Shown: piece by piece, positions 1 through 8,698 of the stretch
Layout: each line of letters begins with the position of its first letter
Position numbering within the stretch: the stretch's first letter is position 1
Notes under the pieces: model-generated
Told to the model about the DNA's origin: nothing
Databases searched by the model: none
The model's input: only the letters and a program-made list of their open reading frames with translations
Source: Actinomadura barringtoniae
GTDB lineage: Bacteria > Actinomycetota > Actinomycetes > Streptosporangiales > Streptosporangiaceae
Direction: 5' to 3'
Assembly (NCBI RefSeq): GCF_017573505.1
Contig: NZ_JAGEOJ010000018.1
Coordinates: 62,001-126,000, forward strand
Length of the DNA: 64,000 nucleotides
Program-made: the position numbers and the translations under genes

Positions 1-10
1 AGCGGGTGGG

Positions 11-1201
11 TCAGCGGGCGGGCTTGTAGACGGTGACTACGGCGGCGCCGCCGAGGCCGATGTTGTGCTGGAGCGCGCCGGTGACGTTCTCCACCTGCCG
101 CTTGTCGGCCTGGCCGCGCAGCTGCCAGGTGAGCTCGGAGCACTGGGCGAGGCCGGTCGCGCCGAGCGGGTGGCCCTTGGAGATCAGGCCGCCGGACGGG
201 TTCACGACCCACCGGCCGCCGTAGGTGTTGTCGCCGCTGTCAACGAGCTTGCCGCCCTCGCCCTCGGCGGCCAGGCCGAGCGCCTCGTAGGTGAGCAGCT
301 CGTTGGTCGAGAAGCAGTCGTGCAGCTCGACCACCTGGACGTCGGAGGCGCCCATGCCGGCCTCCTCGTAGGCCTGCTCGGCGGCGAGCCTGGACATCTT
401 GGCGCCGACGAGCGTGATGGCGCTCTTGTCGGTGAAGGTGTCCTTGGTGTCGGTGACCATGGACTGGCCCGCGATCTCGACCGCGCGGTCCCAGAGGTCG
501 TGCTCGTCGACGAAGCGCTCGCTGGCGATGACGGCGGCGCCGGAGCCGTCGGAGGTGGGCGAGCACTGGAGCTTGGTGAGCGGCTCGTAGACCACCCGGG
601 CCGCCTTGATGTCGTCCAGGCTGTACTCCTCCTGGAACTGGGCGTACGGGTTGTTCACCGAGTGCTTGTGGTTCTTCCAGCCGATCTTGGCGAACTGCTC
701 GGGCGTGGTGCCGTACTTCTCCATGTGCTCGCGGCCCGCGGCGCCGAACATGTACGGCGCGACCGGCTCGCCGCCCCACTCGAACAGGGGGAACAGCTCC
801 TTGAGGTGGTTGAGCATCGGCTGCTCACGGTCCTCGTAGGTGGAGCCGAGGGAGCCCTTCTGCATCTTCTCGAAGCCGAGGGCGAGGGCGCAGTCGACCG
901 TGCCGGACTTCACGGCCTGGCGGGCCAGGAAGAGCGCGGTGGAGCCGGTCGAGCAGTTGTTGTTCACGTTGATCACCGGGATGCCGGTGATGCCCAGCTC
1001 GTAGACGGCGCGCTGGCCCGAGGTCGACTCGCCGTAGACGTAGCCGACGTAGGCCTGCTGAATCCTGTCGTAGGCGACCCCGGCGTCCTCCAGGGCCTTG
1101 GTCCCGGCCTCGCGGGCCATGTCCGGGTAGTCCCATTCCTTGCTGCCCGGCTTCTCGAACTTGGTCATGCCGACGCCGACGACAAAGGTCCTGATGCTCA
1201 T
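11..1201 (-). CDS. SCPx/lipid-transfer-type thiolase (acetyl-CoA acyltransferase family)
   Basis: A 396-residue thiolase-fold protein. The nucleophile is Cys83 in NNNCSTGSTAL, a second conserved HDCFSTNE segment lies near residue 295, and the C-terminal GHPLGATG loop is at about 343-350. This pattern fits the SCPx/Ltp branch, which cleaves 3-ketoacyl-CoA (often with branched or steroid side chains) or acts as an aldolase, rather than a classical FadA, which has a second Cys in a CxG motif. It is transcribed away from an acyl-CoA synthetase, and an operator-like element lies in the shared 79-bp region. With the MaoC and SDR genes nearby it could supply the thiolytic step of a beta-oxidation-like spiral. 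Exact substrate unknown. Confidence 0.85.
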   Translation of the reverse strand: MSIRTFVVGVGMTKFEKPGSKEWDYPDMAREAGTKALEDAGVAYDRIQQAYVGYVYGESTSGQRAVYELGITGIPVINVNNNCSTGSTALFLARQAVKSGTVDCALALGFEKMQKGSLGSTYEDREQPMLNHLKELFPLFEWGGEPVAPYMFGAAGREHMEKYGTTPEQFAKIGWKNHKHSVNNPYAQFQEEYSLDDIKAARVVYEPLTKLQCSPTSDGSGAAVIASERFVDEHDLWDRAVEIAGQSMVTDTKDTFTDKSAITLVGAKMSRLAAEQAYEEAGMGASDVQVVELHDCFSTNELLTYEALGLAAEGEGGKLVDSGDNTYGGRWVVNPSGGLISKGHPLGATGLAQCSELTWQLRGQADKRQVENVTGALQHNIGLGGAAVVTVYKPAR

Positions 1202-1224
1202 ACGCGCGACGCTAGGGCCTGTCT

Positions 1225-1252
1225 AAGAAACAGTCAAGAATGTATGTTTTTG
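1225..1252. promoter_or_regulatory. Operator-like palindrome, copy 1
   Basis: A 28-bp element beginning AAGAAACAGTCA and ending GTATGTTTTTG. It forms AGAAACA-N12-TGTTTTT, one mismatch from a perfect inverted repeat. It sits between the divergent thiolase and acyl-CoA synthetase genes and matches a second copy at 2921-2948 at 24 of 28 positions. The size suits a TetR-family regulator (inferred); no such regulator lies nearby. Confidence 0.65.
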
Positions 1253-1280
1253 TCCGAGCAGCTCACTTACCGGAGGACGG

Positions 1281-2885
1281 ATGACCCGCAGCTTCAACCT
1301 CGCCGACCTGTTCGAAGTCGTCGCCGACGCGGTGCCCGACAAACTCGCCCTGGTCGCGGGTGAGGTCAGGCTGACCTATCGGGAGCTGGACGAACGGGCC
1401 AACCGGGTCGCCCACCATCTCGCCGAGGCCGGCGTGCGTGCCGGGGATCACGTCTCGATCCTGTCCTACAACCGGGCTGAGTGGCTGGAGACGCAGATCG
1501 CCGCGTGGAAGATCCGCGCCGTACCCGTGAACGTCAACTACCGCTACACCGCCGACGAGCTGGCGTACGTGGTCGCCGACTCCAACTCGGTCGCGCTGGT
1601 CGGCGAGCGGTCCCTCATCGCCCGCCTCGGTGACGCCCGCGGGAAGCTGGCCGACCTGCGGCACACGGTCGTGATCGAGGACGGCTCGGACGAGGCCGTT
1701 CCGGACGCGGTGTCCTACGAGGACGCGGTGGCCAAGGTCTCGGGCGAGCGCGACTTCGCCGAACGTTCCAGCGACGACCTCTACCTGCTCTACACCGGCG
1801 GCACGACCGGGATGCCGAAGGGCGTCATGTGGCGCTGCGAGGACATCTTCATCTCCGCGATGGGCGGCGGGAACCTGCTCGGCGACCCGGTCCAGACGCC
1901 GGAGGAACTGGGCGAGAAGGCGACCGCCGGCGGCCTCGCGATGCTGATCTGCGCGCCGCTGATGCACGGCGCGGGCATGTGGGTGGCCTGGTCGGGCCTC
2001 ACCTCCGGGTCGACGGTGGTGCTGTGGACGGAGCACAGGTTCTCGGCCGAACGCGTGCTGGAGGTCGCCGCGGCCGAGAAGGCGCAGGTGATGCTGCTGG
2101 TCGGCGACGCGATGGCGCGGCCGATCGCCGACCTGCTGTCGGCGAGCCCGGGGGCCTACGACCTGTCCTCGGTGCTGGTCGTCGCGACCGGCGGCTCGGT
2201 CACCTCGGCCGACGTCAAGGCGCGGCTGCACGAGGCGATCCCGTCGATGCTGACGATCCTGGACGCGTTCGGCGGCTCGGAGACCGGCGCGTTCAGCCAG
2301 GCGGTCGAGCCGGGCGAGGACGGCGCGCCGCGCTTCATGCCGCGCGGCGACGACGTGGCCGTGCTGGACGTGTCCCTGCGCGTGATCTCCAAGGGCTCCG
2401 ACGAGATCGGGGTGGTGGCGCGCAAGGGCCGCATCCCGCTCGGCTACTGGAACGACGAGGCCAAGACCGCCAAGACGTTCGTCACCGACGACGACGGCAC
2501 CCGCTGGGCGCTGCAGGGCGACATGGCGCGGATGGACGGCGACGGTGCGATCATCCTGCTCGGCCGGGGCTCGCTGGTCATCAACACCGGCGGCGAGAAG
2601 GTCTTCGTGGAGGAGGTCGAGGCGACGCTGAAGTCGCATCCGGCCATCTACGACGCGCTCGTGGTCGGGGTCTCCGACCAGCGCCTGGGCTCGCGGGTCG
2701 CCGCGGTCGTGTCCCTCGGCGAGGACTCCGCCGAGAGCGAGGGCCTGGTGGACGAGCTGGTCGCGCACTGCCGCAAGACGCTCGCCGGCTACAAGGTGCC
2801 GCGCGACATCCGGGTCGTGGACGAGGTGAAGCGGTCGCCCGCGGGCAAGGCCGACTACCGCTGGGCCAAGAGCGTGTGGGCCTGA
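1281..2885 (+). CDS. Acyl-CoA synthetase (FadD-type, AMP-forming)
   Basis: A 534-residue member of the ANL adenylating superfamily that would activate a carboxylic acid with ATP and CoA. The phosphate-binding motif YTGGTTGMPKG starts at residue 171, the adenine-site FGGSETG lies near 333, and the C-terminal hinge and lysine region INTGGEKVF plus SPAGKADYRW is present. A GGAGG sits 4 bases before the ATG. It carries a longer linker (WRCEDIF segment) after the P-loop, which it shares with the synthetase at 7112, so the two are paralogues. First gene of a run leading to the MaoC hydratase and SDR genes; chain-length or steroid specificity cannot be read from sequence. Confidence 0.9.
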   Translation: MTRSFNLADLFEVVADAVPDKLALVAGEVRLTYRELDERANRVAHHLAEAGVRAGDHVSILSYNRAEWLETQIAAWKIRAVPVNVNYRYTADELAYVVADSNSVALVGERSLIARLGDARGKLADLRHTVVIEDGSDEAVPDAVSYEDAVAKVSGERDFAERSSDDLYLLYTGGTTGMPKGVMWRCEDIFISAMGGGNLLGDPVQTPEELGEKATAGGLAMLICAPLMHGAGMWVAWSGLTSGSTVVLWTEHRFSAERVLEVAAAEKAQVMLLVGDAMARPIADLLSASPGAYDLSSVLVVATGGSVTSADVKARLHEAIPSMLTILDAFGGSETGAFSQAVEPGEDGAPRFMPRGDDVAVLDVSLRVISKGSDEIGVVARKGRIPLGYWNDEAKTAKTFVTDDDGTRWALQGDMARMDGDGAIILLGRGSLVINTGGEKVFVEEVEATLKSHPAIYDALVVGVSDQRLGSRVAAVVSLGEDSAESEGLVDELVAHCRKTLAGYKVPRDIRVVDEVKRSPAGKADYRWAKSVWA

Positions 2886-2920
2886 TCGGGTGTGTGGGTC
2901 TGATCACTGCCCTCTAGAAA

Positions 2921-2948
2921 AAGAAACAGTCAGGACGGTATGTTTCTG
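2921..2948. promoter_or_regulatory. Operator-like palindrome, copy 2
   Basis: Second copy of the element at 1225-1252. The outer arms AGAAACA (2922-2928) and TGTTTCT (2941-2947) are perfectly complementary around a 12-bp core. It lies 33 bp upstream of the MaoC start, so it probably controls MaoC-SDR separately from the synthetase upstream. Confidence 0.65.
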
Positions 2949-2980
2949 ATGTCCCACCCCTCGGCTGGAGGAACACCCGC

Positions 2981-3856
2981 ATGAGCGACCCCACGATGAA
3001 CCCCGGGAACCTGGGGGTCTGGAGCGATCCTTTCGACTTCAAGGTCGAGCAGGACCGGACGATCGCCTACGCCAAGGCGACCAACGACGACAACCCGCGC
3101 TACCTGTCCGGCGAGCTGGCGCCGCCGGTCTTCGCCATCGTCCCGGTGTTCCAGGGCATGATCGACCCGCTGTTCAAGGTCGTGCCCGACAGCCTCATCC
3201 CGTTCGTCGTGCACGGCGAGCAGGACATGGTCTTCCACCAGCCGATCACGGCGGGCCAGACGCTGGTGTCGCGCGCCAAGGTGACGGGGTACGCCTCCAA
3301 GTCGTCCGGCACGACCGTCTCGCTCAAGCTGGAGACGCGCACCGAGGGCGGCGAGCTGGTCAACGAGCAGTGGATGGTCTCGTTCTTCCGCGGCTTCCAG
3401 GCCGGCGAGACCGTCGGCGAGCACGCCCCGGGCCACACGCTCGACGAGTCCCTGCGCGCCGCCGCTCCGGTGGCCGAGGTCGTGCAGCACGTGGACGAGG
3501 ACCAGACGTTCCGCTACTCCGAGGCCTCCGGCGACCCGATGCCGATCCACCTCGACGAGGAGTTCGCCAAGAAGATGGGCCTGCCGGGGATCATCGCCCA
3601 CGGCCTGTGCACGATGGCGTTCACCTCCCGCGCGGTCGTCCAGGAGGTCGCGGGCGGCGACCCGACGCGGCTGAAGCGCCTGGCGGTCCGCTTCTCCAAG
3701 CCGGTGCTGCCCGGCCAGGACGTCACCACCCGCATCTGGGACAAGGGCGACGGGACCGTGTCGGAGACGCGCCGAATAAGCACTGTCGCGTTCGAGTCGA
3801 CCTCCAGCAGCGGTGACGTGGTCATCAAGGACGGCATCGCCGAGATCGGAGCCTGA
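2981..3856 (+). CDS. MaoC-like enoyl-CoA hydratase 2 (double hot-dog)
   Basis: A 291-residue protein with two consecutive hot-dog folds. The C-terminal half holds the hydratase-2 signature SGDPMPIH (about 184-191), with the Asp and His that activate water, followed by the GLPGIIAHGL segment. The N-terminal half is a degenerate MaoC_dehydratas_N-type domain. It would hydrate trans-2-enoyl-CoA to the (R)-3-hydroxyacyl-CoA. The start is supported by GGAGG eight bases before the ATG. The SDR gene follows after two bases, so the pair is probably co-translated and acts in consecutive steps. Confidence 0.87.
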   Translation: MSDPTMNPGNLGVWSDPFDFKVEQDRTIAYAKATNDDNPRYLSGELAPPVFAIVPVFQGMIDPLFKVVPDSLIPFVVHGEQDMVFHQPITAGQTLVSRAKVTGYASKSSGTTVSLKLETRTEGGELVNEQWMVSFFRGFQAGETVGEHAPGHTLDESLRAAAPVAEVVQHVDEDQTFRYSEASGDPMPIHLDEEFAKKMGLPGIIAHGLCTMAFTSRAVVQEVAGGDPTRLKRLAVRFSKPVLPGQDVTTRIWDKGDGTVSETRRISTVAFESTSSSGDVVIKDGIAEIGA

Positions 3857-3858
3857 GC

Positions 3859-4734
3859 ATGGGAGCACTGGACGGACGCGTCGCGGTCATCACCGGCGCC
3901 GGGCGCGGCATCGGCCGCGAGCACGCGCTGCTGTTCGCCGCCGAGGGCGCCAAGGTCGTGGTGAACGACCTGGGCGGCGCGGGCGACGGCAGCGGATCCG
4001 ACGCCGGCCCCGCCAAGCAGGTCGCGGACGAGATCGTCGCGGCGGGCGGCCAGGCGGTGGCCAACACCGACGACGTGGCGAGCTTCGCGGGTGCCGACAG
4101 CCTGGTGAAGCAGGCCGTCGAGGAGTTCGGCTCGCTCGACGTCGTGGTCAACAACGCGGGCATCCTGCGGGACCGGTTCATCGCGCAGATGGACGAGGCC
4201 GAGTGGGACGCGGTCATCCACGTTCACCTGAAGGGCCACTTCAGCGTGCTGCGGCACGCGGCCGAGTACTGGAAGACCAGGTCCAAGGCGGGCGAGCAGG
4301 TGAACGCCTCGGTCATCAACACCGCCTCGGCGTCCGGCACGTTCCTGCCCAACCCGGGCCAGGTCAACTACGGTGCCGCCAAGGCCGGGATCGCCGCGAT
4401 GACCCTGGTCGCCGCGCAGGAGCTAGGCCGGTACGGCGTCCGCGTCAACGCCATCGCCCCGGCCGCGCGCACCCGCCTCACCGAGGCGACGCCCGGCTTC
4501 GTCGGCGAGCTGATGAAGAAGCCCACCGATGAGGGCGCTCTCGACGTCTACAGCCCCGCCGAGATCTCGCCGCTGGTCGCCTACCTGGCCAGCGCCGACT
4601 GCACGATCACCGGCCAGTTGTACGCCGTGCAGGGCGGCCAGATCACCCCGGCCGTCAACTGGCACCTCGGCGAGCCCCACACGACCGACCAGCCCTGGAC
4701 GATCGACTCCGTCAAGGAAAAGCTCGGCGGCTGA
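3859..4734 (+). CDS. SDR oxidoreductase, likely (R)-3-hydroxyacyl-CoA dehydrogenase
   Basis: A 291-residue short-chain dehydrogenase. It has the cofactor loop TGAGRGIG at residues 12-19, NNAG, a catalytic Ser in the NTASASG segment and YGAAK with Tyr171. The long LGG...GSGSDAGPA insert after beta-2 resembles the dehydrogenase part of peroxisomal MFE-2 (17-beta-HSD4), which oxidises (R)-3-hydroxyacyl-CoA. It starts two bases after the MaoC stop, and MaoC makes exactly that stereoisomer. The 3' end carries a 14-bp tandem duplication that repeats the last codons and the stop. Confidence 0.87.
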   Translation: MGALDGRVAVITGAGRGIGREHALLFAAEGAKVVVNDLGGAGDGSGSDAGPAKQVADEIVAAGGQAVANTDDVASFAGADSLVKQAVEEFGSLDVVVNNAGILRDRFIAQMDEAEWDAVIHVHLKGHFSVLRHAAEYWKTRSKAGEQVNASVINTASASGTFLPNPGQVNYGAAKAGIAAMTLVAAQELGRYGVRVNAIAPAARTRLTEATPGFVGELMKKPTDEGALDVYSPAEISPLVAYLASADCTITGQLYAVQGGQITPAVNWHLGEPHTTDQPWTIDSVKEKLGG

Positions 4735-4754
4735 AGCTCGGCGGCTGAAGCTCG
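4721..4754 (+). repeat. 14-bp tandem duplication across the SDR stop codon
   Basis: AGCTCGGCGGCTGA occurs at 4721-4734 and again at 4735-4748, followed by a partial AGCTCG. Each full unit ends in an in-frame or frame-shifted TGA. It looks like a recent slippage duplication with no effect on the protein. Confidence 0.8.
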
Positions 4755-4774
4755 ACCCGCTCAACACACGACGG

Positions 4775-4805
4775 ACGCGGACGGCCAGGCGCTGGCCGTC
4801 CGCGT
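4775..4805. terminator. Strong hairpin between convergent SDR and sigE
   Basis: Perfect 14-bp stem (4775-4788 with 4792-4805; left arm ACGCGGACGGCCAG) around a GCG loop, followed by TGTTC. Placed between two converging genes, it can serve both strands. Confidence 0.8.
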
Positions 4806-4823
4806 TGTTCGTGATCAGGAGCC

Positions 4824-5423
4824 TCAGCCGACGGGCAGCGGGCCGGTGTCGGACGGGCGGCGCTCCTCGGCGCCCGTCGTCTCGACGGGCTCGACCGGGC
4901 GGCGGTGCTCCAGGGCGGTGCGCAGCTGCGCGCGGCCCCGGTGGATGCGCGACCGGACGGTGCCGAGCTTGACGCCCAGCGACGCGGCGATCTCCTCGTA
5001 GGTCAGGCCCTCGATGTCGCAGAGCACGACCGCCGCCCGGTACTCGGGGGCGAGGGCGTCCAGCGCGGCCTGGATGTCGGCGTCGAGGTGCCGCTCGTCG
5101 TAGGCCTGGGCCGGGCTGAGCTCGCGTCCCTGGAGGCGTTCGGCCGCGTCGTCGGCGAGCGCGTCGAAGCGGATGCGCTGCTTGCGGCGGGCACGGTCGA
5201 GGAAGAGGTTGGTGGTGATCCGGTGGAGCCAGCCCTCGAAGGTGCCGGGGCTGTAGGAGGACAGGGATTTGAAGACCCGGACGAAGACGTCCTGGGTCAG
5301 GTCTTCTGCGTCGTGCCGGTTGCCGGTCAGCCGATACGCCAGCCGGAACACCCTTGTGGAGTGCTCGCTGACGATCTCCTCCCACGTCGGAGGCGTCCAC
5401 GCCATCGCGCCTGCGCTCACCAC
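4824..5423 (-). CDS. sigE: ECF RNA polymerase sigma factor, SigE-like
   Basis: A 199-residue group-4 sigma factor. Region 2 (HDAEDLTQDVFVRVFK...GTFEGWLHRITTN) recognises the -10 element and region 4 (LCDIEGLTYEEIAASLGVKLGTVRSRIHRGR) the -35 element. Wording of both regions closely follows mycobacterial and streptomycete SigE, the cell-envelope stress sigma. GTG at 5423 lies just after a GGGGG; an internal ATG at 5405 is possible. In relatives an anti-sigma factor (RseA/CseE-type) often follows. Here the downstream neighbour converges, so no adjacent anti-sigma gene is present. Regulation must come from elsewhere or from transcription. Confidence 0.87.
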   Translation of the reverse strand: MVSAGAMAWTPPTWEEIVSEHSTRVFRLAYRLTGNRHDAEDLTQDVFVRVFKSLSSYSPGTFEGWLHRITTNLFLDRARRKQRIRFDALADDAAERLQGRELSPAQAYDERHLDADIQAALDALAPEYRAAVVLCDIEGLTYEEIAASLGVKLGTVRSRIHRGRAQLRTALEHRRPVEPVETTGAEERRPSDTGPLPVG

Positions 5424-5612
5424 TACCCCCGTCTGATGCGAAATCGTTACGGCTCAGCATGCCGTTCCACGGATAAGAGCCGTGTAAGAGGAACGCGCCT
5501 GGGCGGGTAACGTCTCGGGCACGGAGTGAGACCGCTCACTCCGGAGGCCGTTTCACCTGGGGGTTCACCTCTGGATCACCCCCTGGACACCTCTCCCTCG
5601 TACGGTCCCGGC

Positions 5613-6935
5613 GTGACCGATCACACATTCCTCCGCAGGGCCGGGATCGCCGCGATCGCCGCCGGTGCCGCCCTGACGCTCGCTCAGCCCTCGTTCGCCG
5701 CCGCCCCCTCGCACGGCAGTGGACATGACAAGGAGAGCGGCGGGACGCTGCCGCGCATCCCCCTCGCCCAGTTCCAGAACAAGCTGCTGCCCGGCAGCAT
5801 CGCCGACGACCGTGGCGTCGCCCTCGGCGGCGTGGGCAGCGACCTCTTCCACGACCCGGGCGCCCCGGCCGACGAGTTCTGGGCGATCACCGACCGCGGC
5901 CCGAACGGCACGGTGACGGTGGACGGCGAGGAGCGCACGACCTTCCCGGTCGCGACGTTCGACCCGACGATCGTGAAGATCAAGGTCCGCAAGGGGGCCA
6001 TCAAGATCCTGCGGTCGCTGCCCATCACCAACGCCAAGGGCAGGCCGGTCACCGGCCTGCCGAACATCGACGGCCGCGAGGACGCCCCGTACGGCGTGGA
6101 CGGCAAGACCAAGCTGTCCTACAACCCGGACGGCATCGACTCCGAGGGACTGGTCCGCACCGAGAACGGCGAGTTCTGGGTCGCCGAGGAGTACGGACCG
6201 TCGCTGCTGCACCTGGACAAGCGCGGCCGCGTGATCGAGCGCTACGTCCCGCAGGGCTGGGAGGGCAAGGGCGCGACCTACCCGATCAAGGCGACGCTGC
6301 CCGGCATCCTCTACTCGCGCGCCTACAACCGCGGCTTCGAGGGCCTGACGGTCAGCCCGGACGGCAAGTCGCTGTACGCGGCGGTGCAGAGCCCGCTCGC
6401 CAACCCCGACAAGAAGACCTACAAGGCCTCGCGGAACGGCCGAATCGTGAAGTTCGACCTGCGTTCGCGCAAGGTGACGGGCGAGTACGTCTACCGCTTC
6501 GAGGACGTCTGCACGTTCGACAAGCCCAGCTGCGGCTCGCAGAACGAGATGAAGATCTCCGGGCTGGTGGCAGTCGACAAGAACAGGCTGCTGGTGGACG
6601 AGCGGACCGACAAGGTCGCCCGGATCTACACCGTCGACCTGCGCAAGGCCACCGACATCAACGGCTCGGCCTGGGACGACCCGAAGACCAGCCCGTCGCT
6701 GGAGAAGTCGGCCGACGTCCCGGCGGGCGTCACCGCGCTGCCGAAATCTCTGACCGTCGACCTGGCCACCGTGCCCGGCATCCCCGGCAAGATCGAGGGC
6801 ATCGCGCTGAGCACCCGCAAGACGCTCGCGGTGATCAATGACAACGACTTCGGGCTCGGCACGTTCGGCCCGGACGGGCGGCTGATCGACAGCGGCATCC
6901 CGACCACGCTCCGCTTCGTTCCGCTGCCCCGCTGA
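5613..6935 (+). CDS. Secreted esterase-like/phytase-like beta-propeller protein
   Basis: I start this at GTG 5613, giving 440 residues, because an N-terminal export signal follows at once (FLRRAG, a hydrophobic AIAAIAAGAALTLAQ core, and a probable SFA-AA cleavage site). The mature part matches the esterase-like activity of phytase family (PF13449): ITDRGPNG, PNIDGREDAPYGVDG, DSEGLVRTENGEFWVAEEYGPS and FEGLTVSPDGKSLY blades, ending in EGIALSTRKTLAVINDNDFG. Such proteins are secreted or envelope-bound; some are phosphatases but most substrates are unknown. A Cys pair near CTFDKPSCG could form a disulfide outside the cell. Confidence 0.82.
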   Translation: MTDHTFLRRAGIAAIAAGAALTLAQPSFAAAPSHGSGHDKESGGTLPRIPLAQFQNKLLPGSIADDRGVALGGVGSDLFHDPGAPADEFWAITDRGPNGTVTVDGEERTTFPVATFDPTIVKIKVRKGAIKILRSLPITNAKGRPVTGLPNIDGREDAPYGVDGKTKLSYNPDGIDSEGLVRTENGEFWVAEEYGPSLLHLDKRGRVIERYVPQGWEGKGATYPIKATLPGILYSRAYNRGFEGLTVSPDGKSLYAAVQSPLANPDKKTYKASRNGRIVKFDLRSRKVTGEYVYRFEDVCTFDKPSCGSQNEMKISGLVAVDKNRLLVDERTDKVARIYTVDLRKATDINGSAWDDPKTSPSLEKSADVPAGVTALPKSLTVDLATVPGIPGKIEGIALSTRKTLAVINDNDFGLGTFGPDGRLIDSGIPTTLRFVPLPR

Positions 6936-7111
6936 AGCCGGCCGGCCGACGCGGGATCGCGGACGCACAGGTCGCCCGGCCGCATTACAAGATCTCGACA
7001 GCTGTGACGTAACTCATTAGATCAACTGTCAACAGCAATTGAACACTTACCAACGCGACGCCGATGATCGGAGGACTCGTACGACCCCACCCCGAAACGC
7101 GAGGCAGTGGC

Positions 7112-8698
7112 ATGGCGCGAAGCTACAACCTGGCCGACCTGCTCGAAATCCTGGCCGAGGCGGGCCCGGACCGGCCCGCCCTGGTGGCCGGGGACGAGCG
7201 CCGCACCTTCAAGGAGCTGAGTGAACGGGCCAGCCGCGTCGGCCACTACCTCGCGTCGCAGGGGATCCAGCCCGGCGAGCACGTCGCGATCCTGTCCTAC
7301 AACCGGGCCGAGTGGCTGGAGAGCATGCTCGGCATCTTCAAGATCCGTGCGGTACCGATCCCGGTGAACTTCCGCTACGTCGCCGCCGAGCTCCACCACG
7401 TGCTCGCCGACTCCGACGCCGTCGCGCTGATCGGCGAGCGGTCGCTGCTGGCCAAGGTCGAGGACATCCGCGCCGACCTGCCGAAGCTGCGCGAGATCGT
7501 CGCGCTCGAGGACGGCGACGGCACCGAGATCCCTGGCGCCGTCGAGTACGAGAAGGCCCTGGCCGGGGCGTCCGCGGACGACGACTTCCCGGCGCGGTCC
7601 AACGACGACCGCTACATCATGTACACCGGCGGCACCACCGGCTACCCCAAGGGCGTCGAGTGGCGCTGCGAGGACATCTTCTTCGGGGCCATGGGCGGCG
7701 GCAACAGCTTCGGTGACCCGGTGGAGAGCCCCGAGGCCCTCGCCAAGAACGCCGAGCAGCCCGCGATGGCGGTGCTGGACTGCGCGCCGGTCATGCACGG
7801 CGCGGGCCAGTGGGTGGCCTTCATGGGCCTGTTCATGGGCGCCAAGGTCGTCCTCTACACCGAGCACGCGTTCGACCCGGCCACCGCGCTCAACATCCTC
7901 ATCGAGGAGCAGGCCAACGTCCTGTTCATGGTCGGCGACGTGATGGCACGGCCGGTCGCCAAGGAGCTGGCGAAGGGGACGTACGACATGTCCTCGCTCT
8001 TCGCGATCGCCTCCGGCGGCGCGCCGCTCACCGAGGGCGCCAAGGACGAGCTGAAGGTGACGCTGCCGAACGTCGCGTTCCTCGACAACTACGGCGCCTC
8101 CGAGACCGGCGCCACCGGCCCGTCGGTCGGCGGCAAGGAGGGCACGGCCCGCTTCATGATGAAGGAGGGCACGACCGTCCTCGACGACGACCTCAAGGTC
8201 GTGAAGCCGGGCGAGATCGGCAAGCTGGCCCGGCGCGGCCACATCCCGCTCGGCTACTACAACGACCCGGCGAAGACCGCGACCACGTTCTTCACCGACG
8301 CCGAGGGTGTGCGCTGGTCGGTCCCGGGCGACTTCGCCTGCCTGGAGGAGGACGGCACGATCACCCTCCTCGGCCGCGGCTCGCTGGTGATCAACACCGG
8401 CGGCGAGAAGGTCTACCCCGAAGAGGTCGAGGTGGCCCTGAAGGACCACCCCGACGTCTACGACGTGGTCGTGGTGGGGCTGCCGGACGAGCGGTTCGGC
8501 CAGCGCGTGGCCGCGGTGATCTCCCCGCGCCCCGGGACGAGCCCCACGCTGGAGGAGATCACCGAGTACCTGCGCGACCGTCTGGCCGGATACAAGCTGC
8601 CCCGGCAGATCCACCTGGTCGACGAGGTGCAGCGCACGGCCGTCGGCAAGTCCGACTACAAGTGGGCCAAGGGCGTCTTCGCCGCCGCCAGGTCGTAG
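7112..8698 (+). CDS. Acyl-CoA synthetase (FadD-type), paralogue of the one at 1281
   Basis: I choose the ATG at 7112 (MARSYNLADLLE, 528 residues) because it aligns with the start of the synthetase at 1281 (MTRSFNLADLFE). An upstream in-frame ATG at 7064 would add 16 unaligned residues. The motif YTGGTTGYPKG begins at residue 171, the same place as in the paralogue, and the WRCEDIF linker, YGASETG and INTGGEKVYPEE hinge are all kept. It activates a carboxylate to its CoA ester. It is separated from the first cluster by the sigma and esterase genes, and its 3' end overlaps the converging glycosyltransferase by 43 bp. Confidence 0.9.
   Translation: MARSYNLADLLEILAEAGPDRPALVAGDERRTFKELSERASRVGHYLASQGIQPGEHVAILSYNRAEWLESMLGIFKIRAVPIPVNFRYVAAELHHVLADSDAVALIGERSLLAKVEDIRADLPKLREIVALEDGDGTEIPGAVEYEKALAGASADDDFPARSNDDRYIMYTGGTTGYPKGVEWRCEDIFFGAMGGGNSFGDPVESPEALAKNAEQPAMAVLDCAPVMHGAGQWVAFMGLFMGAKVVLYTEHAFDPATALNILIEEQANVLFMVGDVMARPVAKELAKGTYDMSSLFAIASGGAPLTEGAKDELKVTLPNVAFLDNYGASETGATGPSVGGKEGTARFMMKEGTTVLDDDLKVVKPGEIGKLARRGHIPLGYYNDPAKTATTFFTDAEGVRWSVPGDFACLEEDGTITLLGRGSLVINTGGEKVYPEEVEVALKDHPDVYDVVVVGLPDERFGQRVAAVISPRPGTSPTLEEITEYLRDRLAGYKLPRQIHLVDEVQRTAVGKSDYKWAKGVFAAARS

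Noticed and set aside
1263..2768. Long minus-strand open frames opposite real genes (for example 501 codons here and 752 codons at 23581-25839)
   Set aside because: They mirror well-recognised proteins on the plus strand, are Arg/Gly/Asp-rich and match no family; typical artefacts of high-GC DNA.
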